DNA of 9,218 bases from Clostridiales bacterium (GTDB lineage Bacteria > Bacillota > Clostridia > Lachnospirales > WRAX01): contig JAISVU010000328.1 in NCBI GenBank assembly GCA_031271375.1, forward strand, positions 1 through 9,218, read 5' to 3'. The notes beneath the pieces are model-generated. The model was not told the DNA's origin. It ran no database searches and saw only the letters and a list, made by a program, of their open reading frames with translations. Positions 7,331 to 9,218 of the stretch are shown here, piece after piece. The translations under genes were made by a program, and so were the position numbers. Within the stretch, counting starts at the first letter, position 1. The number at the start of each line of letters is the position of its first letter.

Positions 7331-8548
7331 CTACACCACCAAGTCCACATGCTGCACCGTTCCGGCCCCGGTGCCGTCTTCCTTCAAAAAGAACCCCGTC
7401 TTGCGGAGGACGCCGTTAGTATCGCCGCTCTCGCCGTTGAGGTTGTAATCGGTCTTCACGTTGCCCAGATACACCGCGCCAATCCCCACCTCGCCCAGCG
7501 CAAGGAGCTTCTGCTCCCCGTTCTCGCCGGTGGTCCATACGCGCAGCTTATCCCACACCGCGTCGTTCTCGTCAATCCAGCCGTTGCCGTCGCCGTCGTA
7601 CCGGGCAAGGTCCGCGAAGCCGTCGCCGCTGTGAACGCCGAACAGCTCGTTCCCGTCGTTTATCGCGCCGTCCCCGTTTTTATCCAGGGCAAGGAACCCG
7701 CTGCCTTTGGCTAGGGCTGAGATTTGATCGCTTTCCCCGTCGCAGTCCAGGTCAAACTGGATTTTCTGGCCGGCAAGCTCCGCGCTGGCGGCGTCAAAGT
7801 TGATAACCAGCGGGTCTTTAAGAATCCCCACCGACATATCCACCATCTCCAGCTTCACCGACAGCTCCCTGCTCATATTCAGGCCCAGCTCCACGTTTAT
7901 CTCGCGCCCGTCCTCGGTCTTGACGCTGGCGCTGGCGTTAAAGCTCACGCTTTCCTTGTGGTGCAGCTCTATGCTGACGGATTTAAACCGCAGCTCGCCG
8001 CCAATAACAACCGGAGCGCCGGACCCGCCCAGCTCCGACATCATCTGTTTGCGGCTCTGGCCGCGGGCCGCCGCAGCCCCGTCGTTCCTGAACGTGAACT
8101 CCTTCATATCCATATCGCGGCCCGTAATGAGCTTCAGCATCTTCATCAATAATTCTGTCTTGTAGTCGCCCACGCGCATTACGTTCGCGTAAGCGCTGGC
8201 TCCCGATGTTCTGGACATGTTCGTAATGCCTTGATACGCTGCCCTCTGCTGTTCTTTAAGCGCCTTCTCGGATTCTTCCTGCATTTGCTTAATCAGTTCC
8301 TCGGCCGTCATCGCCGCCTCTTCGCCGGTCTCCGCGCCTTTATCCGCTTCGCCCTTCGCCTTTTTCGCCGCGTCCGAAAGGTCTATTAACATCTCCTCGC
8401 TGAGCGACTTGTGCTGGCCGACGCTTATGCCCAGCTTTGCCAGCATGTCGCCGGTGGCGATAAGCCGGATATCCGAACGCCGCTCGGTGCGGCTTGTGCT
8501 GCGCTGGCTTGTACCCTGCATTTGAACCGCTGATTCCGCTATCTTCAT
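7331..8548 (-). CDS. Uncharacterised protein with EF-hand-like calcium loops
   Basis: A 405-residue protein starts at ATG 8546-8548 with AGGAGG (8556-8561) 7 bp upstream. No signal peptide or membrane segment is visible. Residues about 1-50 are polar. Residues 50-105 are Ala/Glu/Lys-rich and probably helical or coiled-coil. Residues about 180-265 look beta-rich, with alternating hydrophobics in EINVELGLNMSRELSVKLEM. The C-terminal part has three Asp-rich loops: DLDCDGESDQIS (266-277, dockerin/VCBS-like), DKNGDGAINDGNE (289-301) and DGDGNGWIDEND (318-329). The last fits a canonical EF-hand loop with Asp at positions 1, 3 and 12. The surrounding pattern NELFGVHSGDGFADLARYD...KLRVWT...LLALGEVGIGAVYLGNV occurs, as I recall, in widespread uncharacterised EF-hand proteins of Clostridia and Proteobacteria. 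Calcium binding is inferred, the role unknown. The promoter upstream looks sigma-28-type, hinting at motility-linked expression. It converges with the phosphatase gene. Confidence 0.88.
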   Translation of the reverse strand: MKIAESAVQMQGTSQRSTSRTERRSDIRLIATGDMLAKLGISVGQHKSLSEEMLIDLSDAAKKAKGEADKGAETGEEAAMTAEELIKQMQEESEKALKEQQRAAYQGITNMSRTSGASAYANVMRVGDYKTELLMKMLKLITGRDMDMKEFTFRNDGAAAARGQSRKQMMSELGGSGAPVVIGGELRFKSVSIELHHKESVSFNASASVKTEDGREINVELGLNMSRELSVKLEMVDMSVGILKDPLVINFDAASAELAGQKIQFDLDCDGESDQISALAKGSGFLALDKNGDGAINDGNELFGVHSGDGFADLARYDGDGNGWIDENDAVWDKLRVWTTGENGEQKLLALGEVGIGAVYLGNVKTDYNLNGESGDTNGVLRKTGFFLKEDGTGAGTVQHVDLVV

Positions 8549-8586
8549 AAAAAAACCTCCTGACGATGGATATATCGGTCAGGAGG
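8549..8586 (-). promoter_or_regulatory. Leader hairpin containing the Shine-Dalgarno of the EF-hand gene
   Basis: Reading the minus strand, CCTCCTGAC (8586-8578) pairs perfectly over 9 bp with GTCAGGAGG (8564-8556). Three more pairs (GAT/ATC, 8576-8574 with 8567-8565) extend the stem past a single-base bulge at 8577, leaving a 6-nt loop. The right arm is the ribosome binding site AGGAGG itself, followed by seven Ts and then the ATG. The structure therefore resembles both an SD-sequestering hairpin and an intrinsic terminator. The inverted repeat is directly seen; regulatory action is inferred. Confidence 0.65.
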
Positions 8587-8599
8587 GCGCTTTACTTTA
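8572..8599 (-). promoter_or_regulatory. Sigma-28 (SigD/FliA)-like promoter for the EF-hand gene
   Basis: On the minus strand, TAAAGTAA (8599-8592) and ACCGATAT (8579-8572) are separated by 12 bp. The Bacillus SigD consensus is TAAA-N14-16-GCCGATAT; here the TAAA box is 16 bp from a 7-of-8 match to the -10. Transcription would start about 8567-8565, giving a leader of under 20 nt that still contains the AGGAGG. No good sigma-A promoter is seen nearby. The match is by eye and unverified. Confidence 0.6.
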
Positions 8600-8635
8600 T
8601 ATCCGCGCAACGCGCAGGACAGAGCTTGCAGTTGA

Positions 8636-8688
8636 CAAGTCTCGGCGCGTATGGAATCCGCGCACTACGATGTTTATGAACGGGCGGC
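8636..8688 (+). repeat. Diverged direct repeat, copy 1
   Basis: The 53-nt copy shares with 8923-8975, in the same order, the blocks CAAGTCTCGG, GTATGGAATCC, CTACG-TG and ACGGGCGGC, with one small gap and scattered substitutions. The two copies bracket the palindrome cluster. Confidence 0.7.
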
Positions 8689-8707
8689 GTATCTTTGTTC
8701 GCCCGTT
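8679..8707. repeat. Short inverted repeat AACGGGCG / CGCCCGTT
   Basis: Perfect 8-bp arms at 8679-8686 and 8700-8707 enclose 13 nt. The arms share the GGGCG core of the larger palindromes that follow; the left arm overlaps direct-repeat copy 1. Confidence 0.6.
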
Positions 8708-8737
8708 AAGTCATCCTGTCTGCGGCTTCGCCCTTCG

Positions 8738-8760
8738 TAGGGGCGATTATTAATCGCCCG
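8738..8760. repeat. REP-like palindromic unit 1 (GTAGGGGCG...CGCCCG)
   Basis: After GTAG, GGGCGATTA (8741-8749) and TAATCGCCC (8751-8759) form a perfect 9-bp inverted repeat around a single T. It has the same GTAGGGGCG head and CGCCCG tail as the units at 8792-8816 and 8849-8873, with a different core. It resembles dispersed intergenic palindromes of the REP/MITE kind. Confidence 0.7.
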
Positions 8761-8791
8761 CAATGGTTCTCCCGGATGTCGCCCGGCTTTC

Positions 8792-8873
8792 GTAGGGGCG
8801 GCGTCATGCCGCCCGTAGATGTAGAACAGCCACGGATTACCAATTACAACGGGCGGCATGACGCCGCCCCTAC
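8792..8873. repeat. Perfect 25-bp inverted repeat made of two REP-like units
   Basis: Positions 8792-8816 and 8849-8873 are exact reverse complements over 25 bp, separated by 32 nt. Each arm is itself a small hairpin (GGGCGGC, loop GTCAT, GCCGCCC) headed by GTAG. Such an arrangement fits a non-autonomous palindromic element; no transposase or target-site duplication is evident. With no T tract it is not a typical terminator, although its RNA would fold strongly. Confidence 0.85.
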
Positions 8874-8922
8874 ATTGGATATAACTCTGTGTTCGTTGTA
8901 GTGCCGAAGCTGGCGGACAGCG

Positions 8923-8975
8923 CAAGTCTCGGGTGTATGGAATCCACGCCCTACGGTGCGGGGGAAACGGGCGGC
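8923..8975 (+). repeat. Diverged direct repeat, copy 2
   Basis: This is the partner of 8636-8688, sharing CAAGTCTCGG, GTATGGAATCC and ACGGGCGGC blocks in the same orientation. A fragment, GCGCCCTACGGCGG near 9008, echoes the CGCCCTACGG part again. Confidence 0.7.
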
Positions 8976-9039
8976 AAACCGGCGCAAAATATAACCTGCA
9001 TTAACGCTGCGCCCTACGGCGGCCTTACGTCATACCGCG

Positions 9040-9218
9040 CTAATCCCGGATAATTTCAAATATACTGAGCTTTTCAACGCCTCCGTCGTCGTTAATCGCC
9101 CATATTAGCGTTTCGTATAAATCGTCATACTCGAATCGCGAAAGGGCATCGTATTCAAACGGCACAACCACTTTACCGGTCTTATCGACAGCTCCCCTTT
9201 TATCGTCTTTAGTTGCAA
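9040..9218 (-). CDS. C-terminal end of a probable WG-repeat protein, truncated by the window edge
   Basis: On the minus strand the frame is open from the window edge to TAG at 9042-9040, giving 58 residues with no ATG in view. Near its beginning it reads GAVDKTGKVVVPFEYDAL, which fits the end-to-start pattern of WG (beta-leg) repeats (G-x-[IV]-D-x-x-G-x-x-[VI]-[IV]-P-x-x-[FY]-[DE]). The remaining tail, acidic and aromatic (about residues 25-58), ends in EKLSIFEIIRD and is probably a C-terminal cap or another domain. WG-repeat proteins are poorly characterised, often surface or cytoplasmic scaffolds. The gene runs leftward, with its start beyond the right edge. No terminator was found after its stop, where the repeat cluster begins. 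Confidence 0.72.
   Translation of the reverse strand, partial: ATKDDKRGAVDKTGKVVVPFEYDALSRFEYDDLYETLIWAINDDGGVEKLSIFEIIRD

Larger units (their letters stand above)
8587..9039. other. Gene-free, repeat-rich intergenic region
   Basis: No credible gene lies here. The only sizeable open frame (minus strand, about 8674-8925) is a translation of the palindromes, with no ribosome binding site support and no recognisable protein pattern. The stretch holds a pair of diverged direct repeats (8636-8688 and 8923-8975), several short GTAGGGGCG/CGCCC palindromes and a perfect 25-bp inverted repeat. No terminator with a T tract and no tRNA was found. Confidence 0.75.

Noticed and set aside
7349..8165. Plus-strand open frames opposite the EF-hand gene
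   Set aside because: They lie antisense to a gene with clear EF-hand loops and a good ribosome binding site; their compositions look like reverse-frame shadows of a GC-rich gene.
8587..8640. Sigma-A promoter for the EF-hand gene (TTGTCA at 8638-8633 or TATAAA at 8602-8597, minus strand)
   Set aside because: Neither hexamer has a partner at acceptable spacing; the sigma-28-like pair fits better.
8679..8873. CRISPR array
   Set aside because: The units are palindromes of variable core and irregular spacing, not identical repeats separated by uniform unique spacers.
8674..8925. Minus-strand 83-codon open frame over the repeats
   Set aside because: It is a translation of the palindromic units, with no Shine-Dalgarno and no recognisable protein pattern.

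Overview
The window most likely comes from a motile, moderately GC-rich member of the Bacillota (Clostridia or a relative). This is inferred from strong AGGAGG-type ribosome binding sites, a GTG start, compact sigma-A promoters with 17-bp spacers, short hairpin-plus-T terminators, and the style of the proteins. No rRNA, tRNA, CRISPR array, transposase or phage gene is visible.

Layout, left to right. Positions 1-507 hold the 3' part of a GNAT acetyltransferase gene, entering from the left and followed after 12 bases by a complete uvrA (520-3348). A terminator at 3382-3409 closes that unit and physically overlaps a promoter for a large transmembrane methyl-accepting chemotaxis protein (3454-6084, GTG start). 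That receptor has an extracellular Cache-type sensor and an unusually long run of about six HAMP-like repeats. Next, behind its own near-consensus promoter, is a small orphan P-loop protein (6154-6567) ended by a terminator (6591-6623). A tyrosine-phosphatase-family gene (6645-7328) follows. It converges with a minus-strand gene (7331-8548) encoding a 405-residue protein with three EF-hand-like calcium loops; the two stop codons are only 2 bp apart.

Upstream of the EF-hand gene, 8549-9039 has no credible gene. It starts with a compact control region in which a sigma-28 (SigD/FliA)-like promoter is interleaved with a hairpin whose 3' arm is the gene's Shine-Dalgarno sequence. Beyond that lies a cluster of short palindromic and direct repeats, including a perfect 25-bp inverted repeat. 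The right edge (9040-9218, minus strand) carries the C-terminal end of a probable WG-repeat protein with no internal ATG.

The genes do not form one pathway: DNA repair (UvrA), chemotaxis sensing, a phosphatase and two proteins of unknown function sit side by side. The only functional link suggested by the sequence is motility: the chemoreceptor, and the EF-hand protein if its sigma-28-like promoter is real. Most of the window is ordinary chromosome. The parts most worth a second look are the control region at 8549-8599, the poly-HAMP receptor, and the repeat cluster.
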